Below, one piece after another: positions 1 to 5,233 of a stretch of DNA of 5,233 nucleotides. The translations under genes were made by a program, and so were the position numbers. The stretch is from positions 1 to 5,233 of the forward strand of contig JALZUY010000073.1 of NCBI GenBank assembly GCA_023301395.1. Direction: 5' to 3'. The notes under the pieces are model-generated. The model was not told the origin of the DNA. It worked only from the letters and a program-made list of their open reading frames with translations, and searched no databases. The DNA is from Nonlabens sp. (GTDB lineage Bacteria > Bacteroidota > Bacteroidia > Flavobacteriales > Flavobacteriaceae). Each line of letters opens with the position of its first letter. Positions within the stretch are counted from its first letter, which is position 1.

Positions 1-26
1 CCTAATATATTTTCTGCGTATTCCAT
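1..26 (-). CDS. N-terminus of a PLP-dependent cysteine synthase family protein (partial)
   Basis: Only nine codons are in the window, reading MEYAENILG from an ATG at 24-26 on the minus strand; the gene runs off the left edge. From memory of the family, flavobacterial cysteine synthase/cystathionine beta-synthase-like proteins start this way, followed by the substrate-binding TIGNTPLVKL motif, which would lie outside the window. Such enzymes use pyridoxal phosphate to exchange a beta substituent on serine or acetylserine in the cytoplasm. A good Bacteroidota -7 box (43-50) sits just upstream, which supports a real start here. The gene lies about 110 nt downstream of the permease gene on the same strand and probably has its own promoter. 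The identification rests on very few residues and should be held loosely. Confidence 0.5.
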
Positions 27-42
27 ATTCTTAATTGAGCTG

Positions 43-50
43 CAAAAATA
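43..50 (-). promoter_or_regulatory. Bacteroidota-type -7 promoter box for the cysteine synthase-like gene
   Basis: The minus strand reads TATTTTTG, an exact match to the TAnnTTTG -7 element used by the primary sigma factor of Bacteroidota. Transcription would start about 10 nt before the ATG at 24-26, giving a very short leader. No TTG lies at the usual spacing of about 19 nt; the nearest is 25 nt upstream, so the -33 element is poor. Directly upstream, CAAAACATT occurs twice 11 bp apart (plus-strand positions 50-58 and 61-69), where a regulator could bind. Confidence 0.5.
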
Positions 51-119
51 ATGTTTTGGAAATGTTTTGTTCCCACAAGAACACTATTGATTTGTTAATT
101 GATTTAGCATCTATTTTTC

Positions 120-135
120 TGCTTTCGCAAAAGCG
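120..135. repeat. Imperfect palindrome, CGCTTTCGCGAAAGCG-like (copy 1)
   Basis: The 16 bases from 120 match the perfect palindrome CGCTTTCGCGAAAGCG at 14 of 16 positions. It lies three bases beyond the stop codon of the permease gene, where a 5-bp stem (GCTTT/AAAGC) could form in the transcript; no T-run follows, so it is not a typical terminator. A closer copy occurs at 2506-2521 inside a coding region. My recollection is that this palindrome is abundant in some flavobacterial genomes, but that cannot be tested here. Confidence 0.4.
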
Positions 136-138
136 TAT

Positions 139-1386
139 TTATTCAAACCTCATCGCCTTTACAGGAGATATTTTACTGATTATAAACGATGGGATAATTA
201 ATACCAAAAGGCAAAGGATGAATGTTCCTAAATTAAGTGCAATCACATGCCACAACGATAAATAAACAGGTGCCTCAGTGACGTAATAAGTAGCAGGATC
301 TAGAGTAAACGGACTAAAGAAATATTGAATCCCAATTAAACCAAGGCCTATCACATTTCCTATAACAAGTCCTTGAAGAATCAAGCTCATCGCGTTATAC
401 AAGAAAATTTTGCGCACCACCCAATTATTTGCGCCTAGCGATTTAAGTATACCTATCATACGTGTACGATCGAGTATAAGAACCAGTAAAGCCGTAATCA
501 TGTTAATAATTCCTACGATTAATATAATTGCTATAATTCCGTAAATGTTTGAATCAAGCAAGGCTAACCAAGAAAATATGGTAGGATACTGTTGCTTAAT
601 CGTCTTGCTATTCAACAACGAGTCTGTATTCTGGAAAATCTTCACACCTAATTGGTCAATTCTATCAAAATCGTCTATGAAAACTTCAAACTTCCCAATT
701 TGGTCAGTATTCCATTTATTGATTTTTTGGATATTTCTTATATCACCTATAATAAACTTAGTATCATATTCTTCAAGACCACTATCATAGATTCCTGAAA
801 CTGTAAATCCTCTAGGGATTGAAGGGTTTCCATTTTTAGATCCATTGGGTTTTATAAAATAAGTCTTTGCTTTATCTCCCACTTTAAGAGACAATCTACG
901 AGCAATATCATCAGATATGAGGATATCTCTTGTAGTATTCTCATTAGTCATATCTGGCAGCTTTCCTTCTATTAAAAAGTCTTGAAAATAACTCCAGTCA
1001 TAATCAGTTCCTACTCCTTTGAGTATAATACCTTCAAAGTTTGTATCGGTTCTTATCATTCCTCCTAGAGTTGCTACAGCTTGCACATGTGTAACCTCTG
1101 GAATGGATTCAAAATCGGGATAAAAGTCTTGATTTATAGAGATGGGTTTTACTGTTGTAATGGAGTTATTGCGGTCGTAAAGGGAAATACTCACATGACC
1201 ATTAAAAGCACTTACCTTTTCTTTAATCTTTTTTTGTAGGCCTACACCAGTGGCAATAGCGATTAACATCACTATTATGCCTATTGCGATTGCTGCAATT
1301 GCGATTTTTATAATCGGTGCACTTACGCTATTTTTATAGGCAGCGCTACTTTGCACTCTTTTTGCTATGAAATACTCTAAATTCAC
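139..1386 (-). CDS. LolC/LolE-like FtsX-family ABC transporter permease
   Basis: This is a 415-residue inner-membrane permease of the type that works with a separate LolD/MacB-like ATPase, classically to release lipoproteins from the inner membrane for transfer to the outer membrane. The layout is standard: a short cytoplasmic N-terminus, membrane helix 1 at about residues 26-48, a large periplasmic (MacB_PCD-like) domain at about 50-275, then helices at about 281-305, 330-355 and 380-404. The stretch RTRMIGILKSLGAN (307-320) is the coupling segment characteristic of FtsX permeases, and the protein ends in the usual P-x-x-AMRFE tail. The start is GTG at 1384-1386: it is preceded directly by an in-frame TAA, and flavobacterial relatives begin MN-x-E-x-FIAKR, matching this position. 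A -7 box lies at 1405-1412. No ATPase is in the window, so the substrate is inferred from family only; a MacB-like efflux role is the alternative. Confidence 0.88.
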   Translation of the reverse strand: MNLEYFIAKRVQSSAAYKNSVSAPIIKIAIAAIAIGIIVMLIAIATGVGLQKKIKEKVSAFNGHVSISLYDRNNSITTVKPISINQDFYPDFESIPEVTHVQAVATLGGMIRTDTNFEGIILKGVGTDYDWSYFQDFLIEGKLPDMTNENTTRDILISDDIARRLSLKVGDKAKTYFIKPNGSKNGNPSIPRGFTVSGIYDSGLEEYDTKFIIGDIRNIQKINKWNTDQIGKFEVFIDDFDRIDQLGVKIFQNTDSLLNSKTIKQQYPTIFSWLALLDSNIYGIIAIILIVGIINMITALLVLILDRTRMIGILKSLGANNWVVRKIFLYNAMSLILQGLVIGNVIGLGLIGIQYFFSPFTLDPATYYVTEAPVYLSLWHVIALNLGTFILCLLVLIIPSFIISKISPVKAMRFE

Positions 1387-1396
1387 TTATCCATTT

Positions 1397-2686
1397 ATGA
1401 TTTTCAAATATACCATATTAGCCATCGCTCTCACCATGATTTCCTGCGATGCAAAAATCAATCATAAAAAGAAGACGACTGCCAAGGCCGAAAAAGTATA
1501 TGACGCGCCTGTTGCTCATAGAACGATTCAATCAAAAGACACCACAGGCACTCAACCTATTCCAGCAGCAGACAATATCCAGCAATGGATTGCCATGTTC
1601 AAAGGTCGTAATGTCGCCGTAGTAGGAAATCAAACTAGTGTGGTACGTTCTAGTGCAAAAAGCAATAAAACCACATGGGATGAACCAGAACTCATCACTT
1701 ACACACATCTAGTTGATACGTTACTAAGTCGTGGAGTAAATGTAAAAAAGGTGTTTGCACCTGAGCACGGTTTCCGTGGTACGGCCGATGCTGGTGCAAC
1801 TATAAAAGATGGCGTAGATTCTAAGACAGGCTTACCTATCATCTCTCTTTATGGAGCTAACAAAAAACCAACCGAAGAACAACTTGCTGGTGTAGACATA
1901 GTCATTTTTGACATTCAGGATGTAGGAGCCCGTTTTTACACCTACATCTCTACACTTCATTATGTGATGGAAGCGTGCTCAAGACTCAATAAAAAAGTAG
2001 TCATTCTAGACAGACCAAATCCTAATGGGCGATATATCGACGGGCCTATTCTGGAATCTGCTCACAAGAGTTTTGTGGGTATGCATCCAGTTCCCGTAGT
2101 TCATGGTATGACCATAGGTGAGTATGCACAAATGATTAATGGCCAGCGCTGGCTAGAGTTGGGATTAAAGTGTGATCTTTTTGTAGTGAAAATGAATGAT
2201 TATAGCCATACAGATTCATATAGTGCACCTATAAAACCGTCACCAAACTTGCCTAACGACCAATCCATTAATCTTTATCCTAGCCTTTGTTTCTTTGAAG
2301 GAACAGACGTAAGCGTAGGTCGTGGAACTGAGATGCAATTCCAGGTTTATGGCTCTCCATTACTTGCAAAATATCAAGATTTCTCTTTTATCCCTACACC
2401 TAATGAAGGAGCAAAAAGACCGTTGTATAACGGTAAAAAATGTTACGGTGTGGATTTAAGAAAACATCCTGAGCTGGATTATATAAAGTTAGATTTTCTT
2501 GTAGACGCTTACGCGAAAGCGCCTACCAAAAGAAATTTTTTCAATTCATTCTTTACTAAACTCGCAGGAACCGAGAAACTGCAAGAGCAAATCGAGGCAG
2601 GAATGACTGCCGAAGAAATAAGAGCAACCTGGCAAGAAGACTTAAAAACCTATAACACCATGCGTCAACCTTATTTATTATACTAA
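1397..2686 (+). CDS. namZ: DUF1343 lipoprotein, exo-beta-N-acetylmuramidase NamZ-like (GH171)
   Basis: Members of this family (Bacillus subtilis NamZ/YbbC) remove terminal N-acetylmuramic acid from the non-reducing end of peptidoglycan fragments, feeding wall recycling. Counting from the ATG at 1397 (429 residues), a short signal sequence ends in MISC, giving a lipidated Cys17; no acidic surface-export signal follows it, so a periplasm-facing anchor is likely. Family blocks appear in order: FAPEHGFRG (about 120-128, whose Glu is the likely catalytic residue by family comparison), DIQDVGARFYTYIST (172-186), LDRPNPNG (204-211), HGMTIGEYAQMING (236-249), SPNLPN (282-287) and FEGTDVSVGRGT (300-311), then a C-terminal helical part. 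An in-frame ATG at 1367 would add ten residues but would overlap the divergent permease gene by 20 bp; a weak -7-like TCTTTTTG at 1357-1364 would give a transcript that favours the 1397 start. Length and motifs are complete. Activity is inferred from family; some DUF1343 proteins are untested. Confidence 0.85.
   Translation: MIFKYTILAIALTMISCDAKINHKKKTTAKAEKVYDAPVAHRTIQSKDTTGTQPIPAADNIQQWIAMFKGRNVAVVGNQTSVVRSSAKSNKTTWDEPELITYTHLVDTLLSRGVNVKKVFAPEHGFRGTADAGATIKDGVDSKTGLPIISLYGANKKPTEEQLAGVDIVIFDIQDVGARFYTYISTLHYVMEACSRLNKKVVILDRPNPNGRYIDGPILESAHKSFVGMHPVPVVHGMTIGEYAQMINGQRWLELGLKCDLFVVKMNDYSHTDSYSAPIKPSPNLPNDQSINLYPSLCFFEGTDVSVGRGTEMQFQVYGSPLLAKYQDFSFIPTPNEGAKRPLYNGKKCYGVDLRKHPELDYIKLDFLVDAYAKAPTKRNFFNSFFTKLAGTEKLQEQIEAGMTAEEIRATWQEDLKTYNTMRQPYLLY
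1405..1412 (-). promoter_or_regulatory. Bacteroidota-type -7 promoter box for the permease gene
   Basis: The minus strand reads TATATTTG, an exact TAnnTTTG match, placed so that transcription would begin about 10-12 nt before the GTG start of the permease gene. The box lies inside the first codons (signal peptide) of the divergent muramidase gene. The -33 region shows no clear TTG at the usual spacing. Its position relative to the start codon mirrors that of the box at 43-50. Confidence 0.5.
2506..2521. repeat. Near-perfect palindrome CGCTTACGCGAAAGCG (copy 2), inside a gene
   Basis: This matches the palindrome CGCTTTCGCGAAAGCG at 15 of 16 positions and is much more GC-rich than its surroundings. 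It lies within the C-terminal part of the NamZ-like gene, encoding part of DAYAKAP, and keeps the reading frame. It is related to the sequence at 120-135. Confidence 0.45.
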
Positions 2687-2700
2687 CTAATCTACTACCT

Positions 2701-3144
2701 ATGAAATCTTTTTTTGAACCAGCAGCTTATCAAGACTTACAACAACGACTTGATAAAATAACTCCAGATTCACAAGCGCAATGGGGAAAAATGAATGCTG
2801 CACAAATGATAAATCATTGTCAAGAACCCATTAAAATAGCCGTTAATAAATCTGACGTGACTATGAAGTCTAACTGGCTCATCAAAGTACTCTTCAAAAA
2901 AATGATGTATAGTCCTAAACCTTTTAAGAAAAACACACCTACTCCACCACAGTTTAGGAGCACTGGAGATTTTGATTTTCAAAAAGAAAAAGGAGAACTA
3001 AAACAATGGATGACTGAACTATGGGAAGACCGCAATAATGAGAATAGAATTCCTCATCCAGTATTTGGAAAATTCACAGAAGAACAATGGGGAATCATTC
3101 AATGGAAACATTTGAATCACCATTTTGAGCAATTTGGAGTGTAG
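2701..3144 (+). CDS. DUF1569 family protein (DinB-like fold), function unknown
   Basis: This 147-residue soluble protein has no signal peptide and is probably cytoplasmic. It matches the DUF1569 pattern as I know it: an N-terminal WGKMNAAQMINHC block (28-40), a middle basic stretch, HPVFGKFTEEQWG (119-131) and a C-terminal WKHLNHHFEQFGV (135-147). The family is placed in the DinB-like four-helix-bundle superfamily, in which one early His and a late H-x3-H often bind a metal; here His39, His137 and His141 are in the fitting places, so a metal site is plausible but unproven. The gene begins 14 bases after the NamZ-like stop codon with no promoter visible between them, so the two are likely co-transcribed. 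That linkage does not in itself show a role in wall recycling. A strong stem-loop terminator follows at 3174-3212. No enzymatic reaction can be assigned. Confidence 0.8.
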   Translation: MKSFFEPAAYQDLQQRLDKITPDSQAQWGKMNAAQMINHCQEPIKIAVNKSDVTMKSNWLIKVLFKKMMYSPKPFKKNTPTPPQFRSTGDFDFQKEKGELKQWMTELWEDRNNENRIPHPVFGKFTEEQWGIIQWKHLNHHFEQFGV

Positions 3145-3173
3145 TAATCCCATAAAATAAACTCTTATATAAT

Positions 3174-3212
3174 GTAAAACGCCAAAGACTTTATAAATCT
3201 TTGGCGTTTTAC
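3174..3212. terminator. Bidirectional intrinsic terminator between convergent genes
   Basis: The arms at 3174-3188 and 3198-3212 (GTAAAACGCCAAAGA and its exact complement) form a perfect 15-bp stem around a 9-nt loop. The GC-rich core is followed by TTTTAC on either strand, so the hairpin can end transcription from the DUF1569 side (plus) and from the obg side (minus). Its place between two convergent genes fits this role exactly. Confidence 0.88.
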
Positions 3213-3239
3213 TATAACTTAAATTGAGATTAATAGCAT

Positions 3240-4247
3240 CTACTCATTCAACATTTGCCACAATCGGTCTTTTAATTCTTGCATGTGGAACTGCGATAAA
3301 GACGAGATGAACATATAAGGTGCTCCATCAAAAGCCTCTTGTTCATCTAGTTCTTCTTTCATTTGCTCCATAAGTTCTTCATCAAGCATATCTGCTTTTG
3401 AGATACAAACAAATCTGTTTTTATCAAGTAACTCAGGATTGTATTTCTTTAATTCATTAAGCAATACATCATACTCTGCGCTTATATCATCAGCATCTGC
3501 TGGGATAAGGAATAGTAATGTTGAGTTACGCTCGATATGTCTTAAGAATCGATGTCCTAATCCTTTACCATCGGCAGCGCCTTCTATAATTCCTGGGATG
3601 TCTGCGATTACAAATGATTTAAAATCACGGTATTCTACAATACCCAAGTTAGGCTTTAAGGTTGTAAACTCATAGTTTGCAATCTTAGGCTTAGCACTTG
3701 TAATTACAGAAAGTAATGTAGATTTTCCAGCATTAGGGAAACCTACTAGACCTACATCGGCCAGTACTTTCATTTCAAAAACGGCATCCATTGCATTACC
3801 ATCCATTCCTTGCTGTGCATAGCGAGGAGTTTGCCTAGTTGAGCTTTTAAAATGCCAGTTTCCACGACCACCTTTTCCACCATGACAAAGAATATGTTCT
3901 GCTCCATCCTCGAGCATTTCATAAATAACATCACCGGTTTCAGAATCTTTTACAACCGTACCTAGAGGTAAATCGATGTACACATCTTCTCCATCTTCTC
4001 CAGTACGACGTTGCTTTGCACCATTTCCTCCTTGAGCACTCTTAAAGTGACGTTTGTATTTAAAATGATACAGCGTCCATAAGTTCTTACTACCACGTAA
4101 GATTATATGACCACCACGACCACCATCTCCACCATCTGGACCACCTTTATCAATGTACTTTTCTCTATGCAAGTGCGTGCTTCCTTTCCCGCCGCGACCT
4201 GACTCGAGATGTACTTTAGTATAGTCTACAAAATTTCCTTCGGTCAT
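3240..4247 (-). CDS. obg: Obg family GTPase, ribosome assembly
   Basis: Obg/CgtA is an essential GTPase that binds the large ribosomal subunit precursor and links ribosome assembly to growth and the stringent response. The 335-residue protein starts with the glycine-rich Obg fold (about 1-158, e.g. GGPDGGDGGRGG at 35-46 and GGKGGRGN at 123-130). The GTPase domain follows: P-loop GFPNAGKST (169-177), G3 DIPG (216-219), G4 SKAD (283-286) and G5 SSLS (315-318). The G4 motif has Ser where NKxD is classical. The protein stops directly after the G domain and lacks the C-terminal OCT or acidic extension of many homologues, which I believe is usual in Bacteroidota. The ATG at 4245-4247 gives the family start MTEGNFVDY. 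It lies 34 nt after the small membrane-protein gene on the same strand and is probably transcribed with it or from adk; no clear -7 box is seen in the 34-nt gap. The stop is TAG. Confidence 0.97.
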   Translation of the reverse strand: MTEGNFVDYTKVHLESGRGGKGSTHLHREKYIDKGGPDGGDGGRGGHIILRGSKNLWTLYHFKYKRHFKSAQGGNGAKQRRTGEDGEDVYIDLPLGTVVKDSETGDVIYEMLEDGAEHILCHGGKGGRGNWHFKSSTRQTPRYAQQGMDGNAMDAVFEMKVLADVGLVGFPNAGKSTLLSVITSAKPKIANYEFTTLKPNLGIVEYRDFKSFVIADIPGIIEGAADGKGLGHRFLRHIERNSTLLFLIPADADDISAEYDVLLNELKKYNPELLDKNRFVCISKADMLDEELMEQMKEELDEQEAFDGAPYMFISSLSQFHMQELKDRLWQMLNE

Positions 4248-4265
4248 TGTTTTATTATCAGTTGT

Positions 4266-4281
4266 CTGTTAATGCTAACAG
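4266..4281. other. Small inverted repeat in the gap before obg
   Basis: CTGTTA and TAACAG flank a 4-nt spacer, immediately after the stop codon of the 73-residue protein gene and about 20 nt before the obg start. There is no T-run, so it is unlikely to terminate; it could modestly stabilise or process the mRNA, or could be chance in AT-rich DNA. Confidence 0.3.
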
Positions 4282-4503
4282 TTAATTATTTAGTTCTTTA
4301 AGCTTGCGTGAACTTCTAGTAAAAGCCATTATACCACAAAACATAAGAACTATTAATGAAGCGCCAATTATATAATTGTTTTGACCTTCAATTTTAAAAT
4401 CATTCTTAATTAAATACCTCATAACCAAAATTAAAGGCACTATAATGAGTGCTGTAGCCGCAGTCCTCTGACCTTTTATTTTTTTAATTTTATCAGTATT
4501 CAT
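4282..4503 (-). CDS. Small two-helix membrane protein, function unknown
   Basis: I do not recognise this 73-residue protein. A short basic N-terminus (MNTDKIKKIKGQR) is followed by a hydrophobic helix at about 15-32, a polar turn around 33-43 (NDFKIEGQNN), a second hydrophobic helix at about 44-61 and a charged C-terminus (RSSRKLKELNN). By the positive-inside rule both ends would be cytoplasmic. The reading frame is open from ATG to TAA, and the charge-hydrophobic-charge pattern is what a real small membrane protein would show; no known motif is visible. It lies between adk and obg on the same strand, with 34 nt to obg and about 170 nt to adk. It is more AT-rich than both neighbours, so it may be a lineage-specific gene. 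Confidence 0.65.
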   Translation of the reverse strand: MNTDKIKKIKGQRTAATALIIVPLILVMRYLIKNDFKIEGQNNYIIGASLIVLMFCGIMAFTRSSRKLKELNN

Positions 4504-4537
4504 ATTCTAGTATTCTTTAATCGTCATTCAACAAGCC

Positions 4538-4572
4538 GAAATTTTTTCCTCAACCCTAAAGGCTGAGATTTC
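4538..4572. other. Imperfect stem-loop in the leader of the small membrane-protein gene
   Basis: The inner arms CTCAACCC and GGCTGAG (4549-4567) pair with a wobble around a short loop. Outer GAAAT and ATTTC (4538-4542 and 4568-4572) can pair across a bulge of six bases. On the minus strand the structure is followed by an A-run, not a T-run, so it is not an intrinsic terminator for adk. It lies about 35-70 nt upstream of the start of the 73-residue protein and may be a leader structure. The rest of the gap between adk and that gene (4504-4672) shows no clear promoter. Confidence 0.25.
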
Positions 4573-4645
4573 ATTGTCATACTTCTAAAAGCTTAAATCG
4601 CTCTCCACTCACGATCGAACTGACATACAAAAGTCATTTTCACCT

Positions 4646-4672
4646 TTCAAGTTCAAGTTCAAGTTCAAGTTC
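4646..4672. repeat. Hexanucleotide tandem repeat (TTCAAG, 4.5 copies)
   Basis: TTCAAG is repeated perfectly four and a half times, ending at the base next to the adk stop codon (TAA at 4673-4675). Read on the adk strand it is GAACTT repeated, in the adk frame: if the stop were lost or read through, the protein would gain alternating Glu-Leu residues and an Arg before a TGA at 4640-4642. Copy number is likely to vary by slippage; because the unit is six bases, changes would keep the frame. Confidence 0.9.
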
Positions 4673-5233
4673 TTAAAGCTTATCAAACTCTACACTCAAT
4701 CGAGCTGTAATCTGATCAAGCGCTCCTACTCCATCTACACCATAATATTTATTCTGTGCAGCATAGTAATCTTTAAGTGGTGCCGTTTGCTTATAATATA
4801 CTGAGATGCGATCTCTTATTACGCCTTCGTTTGCATCATCTGCACGGCCGCTACCTTTTCCTCTTTCTAGTAAACGTTCTACAAGAACTTCATCATCTAC
4901 TTCTAGAGCAACCATTCCAGAGATTTCAGAATCTTTTGAGGCAAGCATTTCATCGAGTGCTTTTGCCTGTGCATCAGTTCTAGGAAAACCGTCAAAAATA
5001 AATCCTGCAGCCTCTGGTGTTTTCTCCACCTCAGCATTAAGCATTTTTATAGTTACCTCATCTGGCACTAAATTTCCTTTATCAATGAACGACTTTGCTA
5101 GTGTTCCTAGCTCAGTCCCGTTTTTTATATTGTAACGGAACACATCTCCTGTAGAGATATGAACTAGTCCGTATTTTTCTTTTAATCGTTCTGCTTGGGT
5201 TCCTTTTCCGGCTCCTGGAGGACCGAATAAAAC
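4673..5233 (-). CDS. adk: Adenylate kinase (5' end cut by window edge)
   Basis: The enzyme converts ATP + AMP to two ADP and keeps adenylate pools balanced in the cytoplasm. The frame is open to the right edge and 186 codons are visible; only a few residues should be missing compared with a stand-alone enzyme of about 190. Counting from the edge, the ATP-binding P-loop GPPGAGKGT is at 4-12, followed by HISTGDVFR (25-33), the AMP-binding segment NLVPDEVT (54-61) and FIFDGFPRT (78-86). LLERGKGSGRADD (121-133) is a short LID with no zinc-finger insertion, followed by the catalytic arginines in RDRISVYY (140-147). The GTG at 5141-5143 is internal (the Val of TGDVFR), not a start. In some flavobacteria I recall adk being fused behind hypoxanthine phosphoribosyltransferase; the cut edge prevents telling. 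The small membrane-protein gene and obg follow on the same strand. Confidence 0.97.
   Translation of the reverse strand, partial: VLFGPPGAGKGTQAERLKEKYGLVHISTGDVFRYNIKNGTELGTLAKSFIDKGNLVPDEVTIKMLNAEVEKTPEAAGFIFDGFPRTDAQAKALDEMLASKDSEISGMVALEVDDEVLVERLLERGKGSGRADDANEGVIRDRISVYYKQTAPLKDYYAAQNKYYGVDGVGALDQITARLSVEFDKL

Noticed and set aside
35..265. Plus-strand open frame of 76 codons covering the permease 3' end
   Set aside because: It lies antisense to the end of a well-supported permease gene and the adjoining gap, and its translation has no recognisable features.
545..790. Plus-strand open frame opposite the permease periplasmic domain
   Set aside because: Antisense shadow of a clear gene; no homology-like pattern or start signals.
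1367..1369. ATG at 1367 as the NamZ-like start
   Set aside because: It is in frame and cannot be ruled out, but it overlaps the permease gene and adds residues before an already adequate lipoprotein signal; the ATG at 1397 is preferred.
4549..4567. Intrinsic terminator after adk
   Set aside because: The stem-loop is followed by an A-run, not a T-run, on the adk strand and lies about 100 nt beyond the stop codon.
4646..4672. CRISPR array or iteron-type origin
   Set aside because: Six-base units with no spacers and only 4.5 copies; no cas or replication genes nearby.
4777..5135. Two overlapping plus-strand open frames opposite adk
   Set aside because: Low-complexity Ser/Leu/His-rich translations typical of the antisense of a conserved gene.
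5141..5143. GTG as a start for adenylate kinase
   Set aside because: It is the Val codon of the conserved TGDVFR motif; the P-loop is encoded upstream in the same open frame.

Overview
This looks like an ordinary chromosomal segment of a member of the Bacteroidota, most likely a marine Flavobacteriaceae. The evidence is AT-rich DNA; start regions with little or no Shine-Dalgarno signal; two promoter -7 boxes of the Bacteroidota type (TAnnTTTG); a short Obg GTPase without a C-terminal extension lying downstream of adenylate kinase; and protein sequences that read like flavobacterial family members. The genus cannot be fixed from this sequence alone.

Left part (about 1-2700). The window opens with the first nine codons of a minus-strand gene that resembles a PLP-dependent cysteine synthase family enzyme. 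Upstream of it on the same strand is a complete LolC/LolE-type (FtsX-family) ABC transporter permease, read from a GTG start. Diverging from the permease is a lipoprotein of the DUF1343/NamZ family (exo-beta-N-acetylmuramidase, GH171), which points to peptidoglycan turnover at the periplasmic face of a membrane. The two divergent start codons are only about 10 bp apart, so each gene's promoter must lie within or very close to the other gene's 5' coding region.

Middle (2700-3240). Fourteen bases after the muramidase gene comes a small DUF1569 (DinB-like helical bundle) protein of unknown role, probably on the same transcript. A 15-bp perfect stem-loop with T-rich flanks on both sides then serves as a shared bidirectional terminator for this plus-strand pair and the convergent minus-strand genes.

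Right part (3240-5233). Reading leftward on the minus strand are adenylate kinase (adk, 5' end cut by the window edge), a gap of about 170 nt carrying a hexanucleotide tandem repeat and a stem-loop, a 73-residue two-helix membrane protein of unknown function, and the ribosome-assembly GTPase obg. The small membrane gene separates adk and obg, which are usually close neighbours in this group.

I found no convincing undescribed system. The points most worth a second look are the extremely tight divergent start region, the in-phase hexamer repeat immediately after the adk stop codon, the small membrane gene between adk and obg, and two copies of a CGCTTTCGCGAAAGCG-like palindrome.
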